A stretch of 64,000 bases of DNA from positions 243,587 to 307,586 of the forward strand of contig CAYOSF010000004.1 of the NCBI GenBank assembly GCA_964406605.1, in the 5' to 3' direction. The stretch's first letter is position 1, and every line of letters starts with the position of its first letter. A program made the position numbers and the translations under genes. This stretch comes from CAYOSF01 sp964406605. GTDB lineage: Bacteria > Chloroflexota > Dehalococcoidia > DSTF01 > RBG-16-68-14. Positions 7,958-17,087 of the stretch are shown piece by piece. The notes beneath the pieces are model-generated. The model was not told the origin of the DNA. It worked only from the letters and a program-made list of their open reading frames with translations, and searched no databases.

Positions 7958-9085
7958 TCAGTTCCCGGCCGCCTGATCGCGGGAGCCCGAGCTCTCCTCT
8001 CGGAGGCGGCGCTCCTCCTCGCACTCCAGCGGCAGGCCGCGCCGGAAGCCGGCGAGGCACTTGGCGCAACTGATGCACTTCGCGGGGGCGGTGTCGCCGC
8101 GCAGCCAGCGCGCGATGAGGTCGGGTTCGCGAATGAGCGGCCTAGCCATGGAGATCATGTCCGCGTCGCCGCCGGCGAGGATGTCCTCGGCCATGCCCAG
8201 GCTGCGGATGCCGCCCACGAGCATGACGGGGATATCGACGGCGCGCCTGGCCTGCGCGCTCTCGCTCCGGAATTGCGGGCGCTCCTCTTCGCCGGGGGCG
8301 GCCACCTGCACGGCGCCGGCGCCCTGCCCGCGGCTGATCTCCACGGCGGAGAGGCCCTCCGCGATCATGGCCTTCAACGTCTCGATGCCCTCGTCGATGC
8401 TCAGGCCGCCGTCGACGTAGTCGCGAAGGCCCAGCTTGATCCAGATGGGGTAGTCATCACCGACGGCCCGGCGGACGGAGCGCATCACCTCCACGTGGAA
8501 GCGTCGCCGCCGCTCGGGCGAACCGCCCCACCCGTCGGTCCGGAGGTTGCTCTGGGGCGAAAGGAACTGGCTCATGAGGTAGCCGTGCGCGCCGTGGAGC
8601 TGGACGGCGTCGAACCCGGCCTCCTTTGCCCGACCCGCTGCAGCGCCGAAGTCGTCGACGATCCCCTCGATCTCGGCGGCGGTCATCTCGCGGTGCGGCG
8701 CCGGGTACGACTCCAGCTTCGAGGGCGCCAGGGCAACGCGGTCGGTCGGCCCGAGGAGCTGCAGGACGATCCCGCCGTGTGCGATCTGCGCCGCTATCGC
8801 CGCGCCGTGGTCGTGCGCGGCGGCGACCAGGCGGCGGAGCCCGGCGACGTGGCGGTCGTGGGAGATGCCGAGCTGGCGGATGGCGGCCTTGCCGTGGTCG
8901 GAGACGTAGGCGTAGCCGGTGACGATGAGGCCGACTCCCCCGCGCGCCACGTTCTCGATCATCCGCACAGAGTCTTCTGTGACCTCTCCGTCGTGGGTGG
9001 CGGTCCGGTCCCAGGTGGCGGAGCGCACGAACCGATTGCGGATCGGGACTCCGCTTACCGTGATTCCTTCGAACGCGCCTGGCAT
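7958..9085 (-). CDS. Old yellow enzyme family NADH:flavin oxidoreductase
   Basis: The 375-residue protein is an FMN-dependent TIM barrel of the OYE family, which reduces activated alkenes or related substrates with NAD(P)H. Visible family features are the N-terminal RNRFVRSATWD, the barrel strand AQIAHGG, the HGAHGYLMSQFLSPQSNLRTD substrate/FMN region, and the C-terminal phosphate-binding VGGIRSLGMAEDIL and ADMISMARPLI. The C-terminal tail has a CISCAKC motif, resembling the cysteine cluster of longer 2,4-dienoyl-CoA reductase-type members, but the protein ends soon after, so the extra FAD domain is absent. The ATG at 9085 has an AAAGGAG site nine bases upstream. Confidence 0.85.
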   Translation of the reverse strand: MPGAFEGITVSGVPIRNRFVRSATWDRTATHDGEVTEDSVRMIENVARGGVGLIVTGYAYVSDHGKAAIRQLGISHDRHVAGLRRLVAAAHDHGAAIAAQIAHGGIVLQLLGPTDRVALAPSKLESYPAPHREMTAAEIEGIVDDFGAAAGRAKEAGFDAVQLHGAHGYLMSQFLSPQSNLRTDGWGGSPERRRRFHVEVMRSVRRAVGDDYPIWIKLGLRDYVDGGLSIDEGIETLKAMIAEGLSAVEISRGQGAGAVQVAAPGEEERPQFRSESAQARRAVDIPVMLVGGIRSLGMAEDILAGGDADMISMARPLIREPDLIARWLRGDTAPAKCISCAKCLAGFRRGLPLECEEERRLREESSGSRDQAAGN

Positions 9086-9242
9086 GTACGCTGCTCCTTT
9101 GGGCGTGCAGTATACAATGCGCACGCCGTGAGGACTTCTCAGCCGATGGGGCGGGAGGACAGCACCGCGCGCGACTTCCGGCGGCTCCGGCCTGTGGTCG
9201 CAGAGTTCCGCCCTGTTCGCTGGCCCCCGCTGCAACCGGCTT

Positions 9243-10352
9243 CTAGGCGAGCGCGGCCCCAGTCTCCTTGTCGAAGATGTGAGCGCTCGCCATGTCGAAT
9301 ACCGCTTCGAATTCCCGACCCGGCCGGGCATCGCTGTCCGGACCGACCCGGGCGATGAAGGTCGGCTGTTGAGGCGCGTCGGCGGGGGTCAGATAGAGGA
9401 AGGTCTCGTTGCCCAGAGGCTCCACCACGTCGATCCTGGCCTTCACGACCTCCGCCGAGCTGTCCGGAACGAGGCGGCGCTCCGCAATATGCTCCGGGCG
9501 CACACCCAGCACCACTGGCTTCCCGACGTGACTCTCGACGATCTCCGCCTGGCGTTTGTCCAGCGGCAGCAGGGAATCTCCAATCCGACAACAGCCCGCC
9601 CCTTCTCGCTGGACGAGCTCACCGTCGAAGAAGTTCATGGCAGGGCTGCCGATGAACCCCGCCACGAAGAGATTCGCCGGGTGCTTGTAGAGGTTCTGCG
9701 GGCCGTCCAGTTGCTGCAGCTCGCCGGCGTTGAGGACCGCGATCCGGCTTCCCATGGTCATCGCTTCGACCTGGTCGTGGGTGACGTAGATGACCGTTGT
9801 CTGCAGGCGTTCATGGAGCCGAATGAGCTCTGCCCGGGTCTGAACTCGGAGCTTGGCATCCAGGTTGGACAGGGGCTCGTCCATGAGAAACGCCGCGGGC
9901 TCGCGCACGATGGCTCGACCCACCGCGACGCGCTGGCGCTGGCCGCCGGACAGCGCCCTCGGCTTGCGCATGAGGAGGTCCTCAATCTCCAGAACGCGGG
10001 CGGCCTCATGGACTCTGCGATGGATCTCCGGTTTGCGCAGCTTCCGCAGACTGAGGCCGAAAGCCAAGTTGTCGTAGACCGACATGTGTGGATAGAGGGC
10101 GTAGGACTGGAACACCATGGCGATGTCTCTGTCCTTTGGCGGGACGTTATTCACGGGCCGGTCGCCGATGTAGATCATGCCCTCGGTGACCGTTTCGAGA
10201 CCGGCCAGCATGCGCAGCGCCGTCGTCTTGCCGCACCCGGACGGCCCGACAAGGACGAGGAACTCCTTGTCCGGGACCTCCAAGGTCAAGTCCTTGATGG
10301 CCACGACGTCGCCGAACCGCTTCGTGACGTGGTCGAACGTCACGCTTGCCAT
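9243..10352 (-). CDS. Carbohydrate ABC importer, ATP-binding protein (MalK/UgpC type)
   Basis: A 369-residue ATPase of the CUT1 sugar importer class. Walker A GPSGCGKTT lies at 36-44, the signature LSGGQRQRVA at 134-143, Walker B FLMDEP at 155-160 and the H-loop in YVTHDQVEAMTMG. The C-terminal ~130 residues hold the MalK-type regulatory domain with the diagnostic GVRPEHI motif. It is the last gene of a minus-strand cluster that runs binding protein, permease, permease, ATPase, 79 nt after the second permease. MalK-type ATPases can serve several importers, so it might also energise others. Confidence 0.93.
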   Translation of the reverse strand: MASVTFDHVTKRFGDVVAIKDLTLEVPDKEFLVLVGPSGCGKTTALRMLAGLETVTEGMIYIGDRPVNNVPPKDRDIAMVFQSYALYPHMSVYDNLAFGLSLRKLRKPEIHRRVHEAARVLEIEDLLMRKPRALSGGQRQRVAVGRAIVREPAAFLMDEPLSNLDAKLRVQTRAELIRLHERLQTTVIYVTHDQVEAMTMGSRIAVLNAGELQQLDGPQNLYKHPANLFVAGFIGSPAMNFFDGELVQREGAGCCRIGDSLLPLDKRQAEIVESHVGKPVVLGVRPEHIAERRLVPDSSAEVVKARIDVVEPLGNETFLYLTPADAPQQPTFIARVGPDSDARPGREFEAVFDMASAHIFDKETGAALA

Positions 10353-10431
10353 GGTGTCCGGACGTTCCCCCTTCGATGTGGCATGGCTCGCCTCTGCTCC
10401 AGGCTAGCACAGCGTTCGGTGAGCATGCGCG

Positions 10432-11400
10432 CTATCCCTTGACGGCGCCTGCCAGGATGCCCTGCACGAAGTAGCGCTGGAACGCGAAGAAGATGACCAG
10501 GGGCAGCGCCATCGATATGAAGGCAGCCGCGGTCAGGAGCTGGTACGAGGTGCCGAACGAGCTGACGAGGTTGCTGATGGTGAGCGTCATCGGCGCCAGG
10601 TCGGGGTCACCGAGGAGGACGAGGGCGACGAGCAGGTCGTTCCAGACCCAGAGAAACTGGAAGATGGTCAGGGCGGCAATGGCGGGCATGGACAGCGGCA
10701 GCACGATGCGGGTGAACACCCGCAGATCGGAGGCGCCGTCTAGGTACGCGGACTCAAACAGGTCTCTGGGGAGGCCGCCGAAGAAGTTGCGGAGCAGGTA
10801 GACGGCAAAGGGAAGGCCGTAGGCCGTGTGCGCCGCCCAGATGCCGACGAAGCTGCTGGTCCCGAACAGCCTTCCTCCCAGGAGCGGCACCTCCGTCTTG
10901 AGGAAGGGGAAGAGATCGACCAGGTCCACGTATAGGCGAAGCACCGGGATCAGAGTCATCTGAACCGGGATCACCAGCAGCGCCACCACGATCAAGAACA
11001 AGAGGTTTCGCGCGGGGAACTCCATCCAGGCGAAGGCATAGGCAGCCCCGGCGGCGACGAGGATAACGAGAAGGGTGCTGGGCACGCTGATGATAAGGCT
11101 GTTGACGAAGGCCTGCGCCATCCCCCGACGTTCGAGCACGGTTTGGTAGTTGTCGAGAGTGAGACCCAGCGGCGCCTTGAAAGCGGTCCACCACCCGGAG
11201 GTTATCACGTCTCCAGGATCGCGAAACGAGCTCACCAGGAGGGCGATCGTCGGGATGCTCCAAAGGAGAGCCAGGCCGATGACGGCCAAGTGCAATGGTG
11301 TCCTGGGAGCGAGCCTTCTGACTGACTGCCCGAACCGCGAGGCGCCGGCGGCTTCCGGGCCATCCAGGGCTCCTCCCGCCGCAACCTGATTCCCTCGCAT
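10432..11400 (-). CDS. Carbohydrate ABC importer, permease (MalG type)
   Basis: The 322-residue protein has six predicted transmembrane segments. The EAA loop, which docks on the ATPase, reads LFESAYLDGASDLRVFTRIVLPLSMPA. The C-terminus ends with FAFQRYFVQGILAGAVKG, the hallmark of MalG/UgpE-type CUT1 permeases. The ATG at 11400 lies 2 nt after the stop of the upstream permease, so I take this as the start; the frame extending further upstream is a shadow inside that gene. It forms the transmembrane heterodimer with 11403-12332. Confidence 0.9.
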   Translation of the reverse strand: MRGNQVAAGGALDGPEAAGASRFGQSVRRLAPRTPLHLAVIGLALLWSIPTIALLVSSFRDPGDVITSGWWTAFKAPLGLTLDNYQTVLERRGMAQAFVNSLIISVPSTLLVILVAAGAAYAFAWMEFPARNLLFLIVVALLVIPVQMTLIPVLRLYVDLVDLFPFLKTEVPLLGGRLFGTSSFVGIWAAHTAYGLPFAVYLLRNFFGGLPRDLFESAYLDGASDLRVFTRIVLPLSMPAIAALTIFQFLWVWNDLLVALVLLGDPDLAPMTLTISNLVSSFGTSYQLLTAAAFISMALPLVIFFAFQRYFVQGILAGAVKG

Positions 11401-11402
11401 GG

Positions 11403-12332
11403 CTAGCGCGTCTCCTCCTGGAACTGGAAACGCCGGATGCTGATCACCATGATCGGTAGCACCCAGAGTAGAAGAACGACGGCCAGAGCGGCGCCGACCC
11501 CGAAGTCCCGGAAGAGGAAGGCCTGCTTGAAGAAAAGGGTGGCGACGACATCCGTGTCGAAGCGGCCGGCCGTCATCACCCAGACTAGGTCGAACTTCTT
11601 GAGGCCCTGGATGATGAGCGTCGTTGTTACCACCATGATGGTGGGGGAGAGGATGGGGACGATAATCCGCCAGAAGACCTGCCACTCGCTGGCGCCGTCG
11701 ACGCGTGCCGCCTCCAGGACCTCTGTTGAGATTCCCTTGAGCCCGGCCGAAAGCACGACCATGGCGAACCCGGTCCACATCCACACGCCGACCATGATCA
11801 GGGCGAAGTTGTTGAGTTGGAGCGGCCCGGGCATCGTATCCGGACCCCGTTCGGTGAGCCATGTCTGAGGCGCGCCCGTATCCTGCAGCCAGCGTGTCGG
11901 CTCTCCGCCCACGGAGGTGAGGGCGGCGTTCACTGTGCCGATGTCCTGGTTGAACTCGTACATGAAGCGCCAGATGACGGCGGCGGCGACGAACGAGATG
12001 GCCATCGGGATGAAGATGGCGGACTTGGCCACCGCCTCATAGCGCACCCGCGCGGCGAGAACGGCGATGATGAGGCCCAGGACCACCGTGACACCGGCGA
12101 AGACGGTGAGCCACAGGAAGTTGTTGAACAACGCCGAATGGGTGTCGCTCACCAAGGGCTGGGGATTCTCGACGATGAAGCGATAGTTGTCAAGGCCGAC
12201 GAAATCCTTCGACCGTTTGTCGAGGAAGCTTCTGCGGACCGTGTCAGCGGTGGGGTAGACCAGGAACAGTCCCAACAGCGCCAATGCCGGCGCCAGCCAG
12301 ATCCACGGTGTCCACCAGCGGCGCCCGACCAT
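11403..12332 (-). CDS. Carbohydrate ABC importer, permease (MalF type)
   Basis: The 309-residue inner membrane protein has an N-terminal segment WIWLAPALALLGLFLVYPTADTVRRSFLD, typical of CUT1 MalF/UgpA permeases, and five further hydrophobic segments. The EAA loop reads EVLEAARVDGASEWQVFWRIIVPILSP. A large periplasmic loop lies between segments 2 and 3. It follows the binding protein after a 101 nt gap that contains a 12 bp hairpin, and is nearly fused to the next permease. Confidence 0.9.
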   Translation of the reverse strand: MVGRRWWTPWIWLAPALALLGLFLVYPTADTVRRSFLDKRSKDFVGLDNYRFIVENPQPLVSDTHSALFNNFLWLTVFAGVTVVLGLIIAVLAARVRYEAVAKSAIFIPMAISFVAAAVIWRFMYEFNQDIGTVNAALTSVGGEPTRWLQDTGAPQTWLTERGPDTMPGPLQLNNFALIMVGVWMWTGFAMVVLSAGLKGISTEVLEAARVDGASEWQVFWRIIVPILSPTIMVVTTTLIIQGLKKFDLVWVMTAGRFDTDVVATLFFKQAFLFRDFGVGAALAVVLLLWVLPIMVISIRRFQFQEETR

Positions 12333-12353
12333 TGTCTACGCTCGGGTATTCAT

Positions 12354-12381
12354 GAGGGCAGCCCCGCATGGGGCTGCCCTC
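12354..12381 (-). terminator. Intercistronic hairpin between binding-protein and permease genes
   Basis: A perfect 12 bp stem GAGGGCAGCCCC/GGGGCTGCCCTC surrounds the loop GCAT. On the coding (minus) strand no T-run follows, so it is more likely a stabilising or attenuating stem-loop that raises binding-protein mRNA above permease mRNA than a full terminator. Confidence 0.65.
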
Positions 12382-12433
12382 GGTTGTCTCTTGAGTGGCG
12401 GCTCAGCTATGGTTGCGAGCCCTTCTGCTCCGG

Positions 12434-13765
12434 CTAGGGGAACGCGTCCTCTATGCCTTTGAGGATCTCATCCAGGTTACCGCCGCTTAGATAGTCCAGC
12501 ACGCCCGTAAAGACAGCGCCGTTGTCCCCACCGACGCCCGAAGGCATGGCATCGTCAGCGTCAAACCGGAAGATGGTGTCAGGGTTGGCCAACTGCTCGG
12601 CGACCTTCCGGTCGAGATCGGTCGGATACGCGCTCAGGTCGACCTCGGTGTTCAGTGATGTGAACCCTCCCCGCGCGACCCAGATCTCCTGCGCGTCGGC
12701 GCCGGCCATCCACTCCGCGAACGAGCAGGTCGAATCGTCACTGTTGAACAGGATCATGATGTTGGCGTCGCCGGTGACGCCGCCGGCGAACGCCGGGTCG
12801 ATGCTGGGGAAGGCGAAGTAGTCGAAGTCTTCGCCTGCCACCAGGCCCTCAGGGAAGCCAAGCGACGGGTCGGTGATGAAGCCGCTGTTGAAGCTCCCCA
12901 GGTAGTGCATGAACGCTTCCGGCGGGTCTGTGAACAGGGGGAGGCTGCCCTCCGAGAAGGTCGTCGCCAGCGCCCTGTCCGTTCCGCCCAGCACGTAGTC
13001 CGGGTTGAGGAGGATGTCCCCAAAGAGTTCCCAAGACTGCTTGATGCGGTCGTCATTGTACGGGATCTCGTGCGCGACCCACTGGTCATAGACGTCCGGT
13101 CCCCATTGGTTGAGGACGATCTGCTGGACCCAGTCGGAACCCGGGAAGCCGCTTCCTCCGCCGATCTCCTCCGCATCCGACCAGGGAGTCTTACCGTCAG
13201 CCACGATCTGGTCGGACAGCGCGATCATCTCGTCCCACGTCTCCGGTACCTCGTAGCCGTTGGCGTCGAACTGCTTCGGACTGTACCAGATGGTGGCCTT
13301 GTTTCCGGCCTTCATGAACACGCCGTAGAGTTCGCCGTCGACGGTGCCCAGGTCGATGAGCGACTGTGGGTAGGCCGCGCGCACTTGTTCCTCCAGACCC
13401 TCGCACGCCGACAGCGGTGTCAGCTCGCCCTCACGAGCCAGGTCCTGGAAGATGCCCAGCGCGGCCGGTATGGCGACGTCCGGCGGATCGCCACCCTCGA
13501 CTCGCGTCGTCAGGATGGCGTTGATGTCGCGAGTGCCGGTGAAGGCCACATCGTTCCCGGTATCGTCCTTCCACGGCTGTACCATGGCGTCGAAGTCGTC
13601 GAGCTCCTCTTCTCCCCAGATACCCAGGACATCCACGCCTTCGCCCGACACCGCTGGCGTCTTGTCGCCGGCCTCTTCTTCGTCTCCACCCCCGCAGGAT
13701 GCGACTCCGACGCTGAGCATCAGCGCCAGGAATCCTACCGCAACCAGTATCCAGTTCCTTCGCAT
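12434..13765 (-). CDS. Carbohydrate ABC importer, extracellular binding lipoprotein
   Basis: A 443-residue family-1 solute-binding protein. The leader ends in a lipobox LSVGVASC followed by a Gly/Glu linker, so the protein is lipid-anchored outside the membrane. The mature part has the usual two-lobe fold with GGDPPDVAIPAALGIFQDLAREGELTPL early and VYDQW, GGVTGDANIMILF and AEWMAGADAQEIWVARGG later. The ATG at 13765 has an AAAGGGAGGG site; an in-frame ATG farther upstream is not needed. First gene of the importer operon. The signal peptide is nearly identical to that of the divergent binding protein at 14291. The sugar is unknown; inositol is conceivable given the nearby iol genes. Confidence 0.9.
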   Translation of the reverse strand: MRRNWILVAVGFLALMLSVGVASCGGGDEEEAGDKTPAVSGEGVDVLGIWGEEELDDFDAMVQPWKDDTGNDVAFTGTRDINAILTTRVEGGDPPDVAIPAALGIFQDLAREGELTPLSACEGLEEQVRAAYPQSLIDLGTVDGELYGVFMKAGNKATIWYSPKQFDANGYEVPETWDEMIALSDQIVADGKTPWSDAEEIGGGSGFPGSDWVQQIVLNQWGPDVYDQWVAHEIPYNDDRIKQSWELFGDILLNPDYVLGGTDRALATTFSEGSLPLFTDPPEAFMHYLGSFNSGFITDPSLGFPEGLVAGEDFDYFAFPSIDPAFAGGVTGDANIMILFNSDDSTCSFAEWMAGADAQEIWVARGGFTSLNTEVDLSAYPTDLDRKVAEQLANPDTIFRFDADDAMPSGVGGDNGAVFTGVLDYLSGGNLDEILKGIEDAFP

Positions 13766-13829
13766 GGTATCCCTCCCTTTCGCCACGAATCCGTGAACCG
13801 TTGGCATCCCTTCGGCCAACTACTTCTAA

Positions 13830-13858
13830 ATGCTAAGTGTGTAGCTCATGCCGGTCAA
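13830..13858 (-). promoter_or_regulatory. Candidate promoter of the carbohydrate importer operon
   Basis: On the minus strand TTGACC (13858-13853) and TAGCAT (13835-13830) are separated by 17 bp, a good sigma-70-type match. It gives a leader of about 58 nt before the ATG at 13765. The remaining gap to 14290 holds no gene I can support; it must also contain the control region of the plus-strand gene at 14291. Confidence 0.55.
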
Positions 13859-14290
13859 CCTCATGACTTCGTTCCTGCGTCAGCCTCTCCGCTCTTGAAG
13901 GAGCAGGGGAGCCCCGCAGCCAGCCCAGGGGCAGCTTCGGACAGTCCGATGCTCGCTGATCAACCGCTCGTGAGCCGTTCGTTTGTCGGCCAGCTCGCGG
14001 ACACACCGCGCCCCGGCGCTTCGGCGCCGCGCGGGAATCGCGTGCAAGCTGATTGCCGCAGGGGGTCTGGAGCGCCGCGTTCGTCCTTGGCTGACTCGCC
14101 CGGCGGGCCCCAGTACGATGATTGGGCGCGTGGGGGACTGGACGCACCGGCATGCCTGTGGTAGTGTCTGCCCAAGTATAGGGTCTGTGATATAGCGTTG
14201 CGTCCTCGGATGAGGTTCGGGCTCTCTGACCAGAGGCCGTTGGGAGCCTGACAGCAATGACCGTGGACCTCAAATGCAGGGAGGGAAACC

Positions 14291-16045
14291 ATGCGAAAGA
14301 AGTTGCTGATGATAACAGTAGGGCTGCTGGCGCTGGTGCTCAGCGTCGGAGTCGCGTCCTGTGGCGGCGGAGATGAAGAAGAGGAGGGAGGCGCAACGGC
14401 GACCACGCCGAGCGGAGCGGAGGGGGAGCCGGCGCCGCCGGAAGATCAGGTGCTCATCGTGCAGAGCACCGAGCCCGAGTTCTTCGATCCTCATCGATCG
14501 AACTTCGAGCAGGACATCATGATCGAGCGTATGCTGTTCCGGGGGCTCTACAACTTGGCTGCTACGGAGGACGGCAGCGTTGAAGCCGTCCCGGCAATGG
14601 CTGAAGGGGAACCGGAGGTATCGGAAGACGGCACCACGTTCACGGTCCAGCTGAAGTCGGGGCTCATGTGGTCCGACGGCGAGGCGCTGACCGCGCAGCA
14701 CTTTGTCGATGGAATACGGCGCGGCTGCTCGCCGACGGTGGCTAGCCCGTACGCCTACCTGCTGCAGTCGGCGGCTGTTGGAGGGATTATCGGGGTCAAG
14801 GGCTGCGACGAATACAGCGAGGCCGCCGACGCGGCACCTGAGGAGCAGGATGCGCTGCGAGACCAGGTGGGGGCCACGGCCATCGACGACACGACGCTGG
14901 AGATCCAACTCGTCGACCCCAAGCTGGTGACCACGTTCAAGCAGATCTTCTCGCTGTGGATCACGTTCCCGGCACGGGTGGACGTCATCGACGAGTTCGG
15001 GGAGAAGTGGACGGACCCGGAGAACATCGTGACCAATGGTCCGTTCACTCTCACGGAGTTTGCGCCAAAGGATCATGTCAAGCTGGAGCCCAACCCGAAC
15101 TGGACGTTGGAGCCAACGCCCTTGGTCCAAGACCTGACGGTGAAGTTCATCGATGACCCGGCCGTCTCGTTCCGCGCCTACCAGACGGGCGAGCTGGACA
15201 TGGTGAACTTCCCCGAGTCGGAGATCCCCACAGTCGAGGGCGACCCGACTCTGAGCGAGGAGTTCGTTCGCGAGGGCACGGCTCGGATGGACGCCATTGA
15301 GATGCAGCTCAATGACCCCACGCTGCAGGACTTCAACGTGCGTCTTGCCTTGTCCCGCGCCATCGACCGGGAGACTTTGAACGAGGTGGTCTACAACGGG
15401 GCCAGCATCCCGGCCACCTATTGGCTGGTGGAGGGACTGCCGGGCTTCCAGGGAAACGCCGCGTTCGAGGATATCATCGGCTTTGATGCTGATGCGGCCA
15501 AGGCAGCCTTGGAAGAAGCGGGCTATCCCGATGGTGAGGGGTTCCCGGAGCTGACCCTCCTTCTCCGCGAAGACGCCGTGCAGAAGGCGCTGGGCGAGTT
15601 CCTCCAGAACCAGTGGAAGACGGTGCTCAACATCGACGTCAAGCTGGAGTTTGTGGACTCCCAGACGCGTTCTCAGCGATTCAATGAGAAGCAGTTCCAG
15701 TTGTTCCGCGGGGGCTGGCAGCTCGACTACCCTGACCCGGAGAACCCGATCGTCGGGCTGTTCGACACCGGAGGCGGCAACAACAAGTACGAGTGCAGCG
15801 ACCCCGACATCGACGCTAAGATCACGGAGGGGTCTGCGGCTACTGATTTCGAGCAGCACGTGAAGGCGTTCCAGGAGGCGGAGACCCTGATCGTCACCAA
15901 GCTGTGTGGGGTCGCCCCCATTACGCAGCTGGCGCGGGTCTATCTCGTGAACTCCAAGATCGGCGGCGTCATCGACAACGGCACGATTGATGCCGGGCTG
16001 CCCGGGACGTGGTGCGCGGAGTGCTGGTTCGTCAAGCAGCAGTAG
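14291..16045 (+). CDS. Peptide/oligopeptide ABC importer, binding lipoprotein (family 5)
   Basis: The 584-residue protein is a family-5 (OppA/DppA-like) solute-binding protein. A lipoprotein leader LVLSVGVASC is followed by an acidic linker and then IVQSTEPEFFDPHRSNFEQDIMIERMLFRGLYNL, the usual N-terminal region. Other family landmarks are KSGLMWSDGEALTAQHFVDGIRR, NGPFTLTEFAPKDHVKLEPNPNW and VRLALSRAIDRETL. The start has a GGGAGGG site. Family members bind peptides but also nickel, sugars or opines, so the substrate is open. It heads a plus-strand operon with two permeases after a strong hairpin. No ATPase genes follow. Confidence 0.9.
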   Translation: MRKKLLMITVGLLALVLSVGVASCGGGDEEEEGGATATTPSGAEGEPAPPEDQVLIVQSTEPEFFDPHRSNFEQDIMIERMLFRGLYNLAATEDGSVEAVPAMAEGEPEVSEDGTTFTVQLKSGLMWSDGEALTAQHFVDGIRRGCSPTVASPYAYLLQSAAVGGIIGVKGCDEYSEAADAAPEEQDALRDQVGATAIDDTTLEIQLVDPKLVTTFKQIFSLWITFPARVDVIDEFGEKWTDPENIVTNGPFTLTEFAPKDHVKLEPNPNWTLEPTPLVQDLTVKFIDDPAVSFRAYQTGELDMVNFPESEIPTVEGDPTLSEEFVREGTARMDAIEMQLNDPTLQDFNVRLALSRAIDRETLNEVVYNGASIPATYWLVEGLPGFQGNAAFEDIIGFDADAAKAALEEAGYPDGEGFPELTLLLREDAVQKALGEFLQNQWKTVLNIDVKLEFVDSQTRSQRFNEKQFQLFRGGWQLDYPDPENPIVGLFDTGGGNNKYECSDPDIDAKITEGSAATDFEQHVKAFQEAETLIVTKLCGVAPITQLARVYLVNSKIGGVIDNGTIDAGLPGTWCAECWFVKQQ

Positions 16046-16076
16046 ACCGCACATCATTTGCCGACGGCGTATGTAG

Positions 16077-16109
16077 TGTGTGGGGCTCGATCCCGTCGAG
16101 CCCCACACA
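16077..16109 (+). terminator. Intercistronic hairpin after the peptide-binding protein gene
   Basis: A 14 bp stem, including GTGTGGGGCTCGA/TCGAGCCCCACAC, encloses the loop TCCCG. It sits between the binding-protein stop and the permease start at 16123. Its position matches the hairpin of the divergent importer at 12354-12381, which suggests partial termination or mRNA protection. Confidence 0.7.
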
Positions 16110-16122
16110 TTAGCGTTTAGCT

Positions 16123-17079
16123 ATGACCGGATACCTGATCAGACGCATCCTCTGGATCATTCCAGTGCTGTGGGCGGTGGCCACAATAACGTTCTTCCTC
16201 ATGCATGCCGTGCCGGGGGGGCCGTTCACGCACGAAAAGGCTCTGCCCGCCGGGATCACCGAAGCGCTCAACAAGCGCTACAACCTCGATGAGCCACTCT
16301 GGAGGCAGTACACCCTGTATCTGTGGGACCTCGCGCACGGCGACCTCGGTCTCTCCTTCCGGGGCGACCGAGACGTTTCTGAGCTGATATCTCGCGGCAT
16401 CTTCGTCACAGCACAGCTAGGCATCCTGGCGTTCGCTCTCGCGGCAGTCCTGGGGATCACGCTCGGCGTCCTCTCAGCCGTGAACCAGAACGGCGTAGCG
16501 GACTACGTCGGCGTGCTTGTGGCCACGATCGGTGCCAGCGTGCCCAACTTCGTCCTAGCCACGTTTCTCATCATCATCTTTGCGGTGAATCTGCAATGGG
16601 TCGAGATCCTGGGCTGGGGAGGCCCGATAGAGTGGCGTGATGCGTTCCACGCATCTTCCTGGGACCTGAAGAAGATGATCCTTCCTGTGGTTTCTCTCGG
16701 GCTCCTGCCGGCTGCGTACGTGGCGCGGGTCACGAGAGCGAGCATGCTGGAAGTGCTACGACAGGACTACATCCGCACCGCCCACGCGAAAGGCCTGACG
16801 GAACGTGTGATCATTCTCCGCCACGCGCTCAAGAACGCGATGATTCCCGTCCTTACGCTCATGGGGCCCATCTTTGCCGCCCTCGTCACCGGCTCGTTCA
16901 TCATCGAGAACATCTTTGCCATCCCAGGCGTAGGGCGCGCCTTCGTGGATGCCGTCATTCGGCGTGACTACGCGATGATCATGGGCACTACTCTCTTCTA
17001 TGCCAGCATGGTGGCGGTGGCGAACCTGGTCGTCGACGTGCTCTATGCCGCGGTTGATCCCCGCATCCGCTACGGGTGA
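16123..17079 (+). CDS. Peptide ABC importer, permease (DppB/OppB type)
   Basis: A 318-residue permease starting with YLIRRILWIIPVLWAVATITFFLMHAVPGGPF, the standard N-terminus of DppB-type proteins. Six transmembrane segments are visible, with the conserved DYIRTAHAKGLTERVIILRHALKNAMIPVLT coupling loop and the C-terminal IPGVGRAFVDAVIRRDYAMIMG. No clear Shine-Dalgarno site precedes the ATG, so translation may depend on the upstream hairpin or coupling. It pairs with the permease that follows immediately. Confidence 0.92.
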   Translation: MTGYLIRRILWIIPVLWAVATITFFLMHAVPGGPFTHEKALPAGITEALNKRYNLDEPLWRQYTLYLWDLAHGDLGLSFRGDRDVSELISRGIFVTAQLGILAFALAAVLGITLGVLSAVNQNGVADYVGVLVATIGASVPNFVLATFLIIIFAVNLQWVEILGWGGPIEWRDAFHASSWDLKKMILPVVSLGLLPAAYVARVTRASMLEVLRQDYIRTAHAKGLTERVIILRHALKNAMIPVLTLMGPIFAALVTGSFIIENIFAIPGVGRAFVDAVIRRDYAMIMGTTLFYASMVAVANLVVDVLYAAVDPRIRYG

Positions 17080-17087
17080 GGTGGCCG

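Noticed and set aside
14270..16108. 612-codon minus-strand frame opposite the peptide-binding protein
   Set aside because: Antisense shadow in high-GC DNA; the plus strand carries an unmistakable binding protein with leader and ribosome-binding site.
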